This document shows, in pieces, positions 5,324 to 6,266 of a stretch of DNA of 6,266 nucleotides. A program made the translations under genes and the position numbers. The notes beneath the pieces were generated by a model. That model did no database searches, had not been told where the DNA came from, and saw only the letters and a program-made list of their open reading frames with translations. Positions within the stretch are counted from its first letter, which is position 1. Every line of letters begins with the position of its first letter. Source of the stretch: Deltaproteobacteria bacterium (GTDB lineage Bacteria > Desulfobacterota > Desulfobacteria > Desulfobacterales > SG8-13); the NCBI GenBank assembly GCA_024639205.1, contig JAHEIV010000184.1:1-6266 (forward strand), written 5' to 3'.

Positions 5324-5926
5324 ATGCGATACGATCTGCACACCCACACGGCCGAGTATTCCCCTTGCAGCGCGATTGGTGCCGTCGAACTGTGCCGTCT
5401 GGCCACGGTGCTGGGCATTGACGGCATTGCCCTGACCGAGCACGATCTGTGGCGGCCGCAAGGTGAGCTCACCGAACTGCGGGAGCGACACCCCGAGCTG
5501 ACCATCTTCGACGGGATGGAGCGCTCGTGCCGGGAAGGTCACTTTCTGGTGTTTCTGCCCGAAGGCGCCGACCGGGACCACTCGCTGCCGCCTGCCAATA
5601 TCCACGACCTTTCCCCCTGGACACATTCCAGGGGCGGCATCCTGATCTGGGCCCACCCGTTTCGCTTCGAAAGCCCACGGTTCCCCTCCTGGTTGGGTGA
5701 TGTATCCGTCGACGGGATCGAGGTGCTCAGCAGCAATATGGACGTGCGATCGGGGGAGCTGGCCGAAACGGCCGCAAATGAATATAATCTGGCTGTTTTC
5801 ACCAACAGCGACGCCCACGATGCCGACACCCTGGGTCGCTATTGGAACCAATTCGATGCCGACCTGCAATCGGTGGATCAGCTGATCGAAACCGTAAAAA
5901 TTGGAATCCGTTTTCAGAACAGCTGA
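5324..5926 (+). CDS. Stand-alone PHP-domain metallo-hydrolase
   Basis: Protein of 200 residues that is almost entirely a PHP domain, the metal-dependent phosphoesterase fold also found in bacterial DNA polymerases and histidinol phosphatase. The metal-binding motifs appear in order: H6-x-H8 (DLHTHT), E39-H40 (TEHD, where many relatives have TDHD), E66 (GMER), H73 (EGH), H111 (AHP) and D163-x-H165 (NSDAH). All ligands seem present, so an active di- or tri-metal phosphoesterase is expected; the substrate could be a phosphate monoester, a nucleotide or a nucleic acid end. There is no signal peptide, so it should be cytoplasmic. Start: ATG 5324 is chosen over the in-frame TTG at 5318; neither has a good ribosome site, which suggests translational coupling or a weak start. 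It follows the membrane TPR-like gene by 46 bases. Confidence 0.9.
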   Translation: MRYDLHTHTAEYSPCSAIGAVELCRLATVLGIDGIALTEHDLWRPQGELTELRERHPELTIFDGMERSCREGHFLVFLPEGADRDHSLPPANIHDLSPWTHSRGGILIWAHPFRFESPRFPSWLGDVSVDGIEVLSSNMDVRSGELAETAANEYNLAVFTNSDAHDADTLGRYWNQFDADLQSVDQLIETVKIGIRFQNS

Positions 5927-6005
5927 GGATGGCGGTCAAAGGGATGAACTGCTTACCTCATCGCTCGGACCGAAGTTTAAAACCACCCGGAAAGGAAAGG
6001 CTCAC

Positions 6006-6266
6006 ATGAGAGCGGGCAAAATACTCTTTTTTGTTCAGTTGATGGCACTTATCGCTTTTTTTCTGCAACCCGGCGCAGTCGGTTGGGCCCGGGCCGAACC
6101 GCTAACCGCTTTCGTGCATGTGAACCTTGTCCCGATGACAAAAGAGGTTGTTTTGCAGAATCAAACGGTCCTGGTTCAGGGAAAACAGATCGTCGCCATC
6201 GGTCCCTCCGACCGGATCGCTGCTCCTGCCGGTGCCCGGATCATCGAAGGGACCGATGCCTTTCTG
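6006..6266 (+). CDS. Exported amidohydrolase-family protein, N-terminal part (cut by right edge)
   Basis: The frame is open for 87 codons to the window end. Residues 1-30 form a classical signal peptide: MRAGK, a hydrophobic run ILFFVQLMALIAFFL, and a cleavage-like WARA before EP. The mature part, AFVHVNLVPMTKEVVLQNQ, then QTVLVQGKQIVAIGP and GARIIEGTDAFL, matches the small beta-sandwich that precedes the metal-binding barrel in amidohydrolases of the imidazolonepropionase-like type, where the next residues are normally PG followed by an HxH metal site. That site lies outside the window, so catalysis cannot be judged. Start: AAAGGAAAGG at 5991-6000 ends five bases before the ATG. The gap to the PHP gene is 79 bases. 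Export to the periplasm is well supported; the substrate is unknown. Confidence 0.85.
   Translation, partial: MRAGKILFFVQLMALIAFFLQPGAVGWARAEPLTAFVHVNLVPMTKEVVLQNQTVLVQGKQIVAIGPSDRIAAPAGARIIEGTDAFL

Noticed and set aside
1..6266. CRISPR array, tRNA or rRNA gene, insertion sequence, toxin-antitoxin or phage defence genes
   Set aside because: No regularly spaced repeats, no cloverleaf-like sequence, no transposase and no defence-type protein could be recognised on either strand.

Overview
The window carries eight protein genes, two of them cut by the window edges, and no RNA gene, CRISPR array, insertion sequence or phage feature that I could find. G+C is moderately high, ribosome binding sites are mostly classical, and the genes look like ordinary bacterial chromosome. 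The combination of a cysteine-rich CGGC-family protein, a twin-arginine-exported aldo/keto reductase with a C-terminal cysteine cluster, and a PHP protein of the 'EYSPCS...TEHD' type suggests a Gram-negative proteobacterium or Desulfobacterota-like organism. This placement is inference from gene style only; no marker gene is present.

Left part (1-1391): an MFS efflux-type transporter runs leftward and leaves the window after about seven membrane helices. It is divergent from a small CGGC-family protein with seven cysteines. The 283-base gap between them holds candidate promoters on both strands. The one facing the CGGC gene has a perfect TTGACA -35 box and two GAG...CTC inverted repeats over its spacer and its -10/start region, the layout of a repressor-controlled promoter.

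Middle (1392-3910): a 484-base stretch without a convincing gene leads into a Tat-exported aldo/keto reductase with a complete D-Y-K-H tetrad and a cysteine-rich tail. This gene converges on a short-chain dehydrogenase/reductase on the minus strand. The two stop codons are about 106 bases apart and no clear terminator lies between them.

Right part (3911-6266): the dehydrogenase is divergent from a small exported intradiol-dioxygenase-like protein, and the shared gap holds an ATTACC-N6-GGTAAT inverted repeat. Then follow, all on the plus strand, a two-helix membrane protein with a TPR-like cytoplasmic or periplasmic tail, a stand-alone PHP metallo-hydrolase 46 bases later, and the start of an exported amidohydrolase.

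Several products are oxidoreductases or metal-dependent hydrolases, and three appear to be exported (the Tat reductase, the dioxygenase-like protein and the amidohydrolase). I see no single pathway that joins them. The four plus-strand genes on the right are the most likely to share transcription, but gaps of 163, 46 and 79 bases make even that uncertain. I did not find a convincing new multi-gene system. The best leads are the operator-like promoter and the altered CGGC motif at 934-1391.
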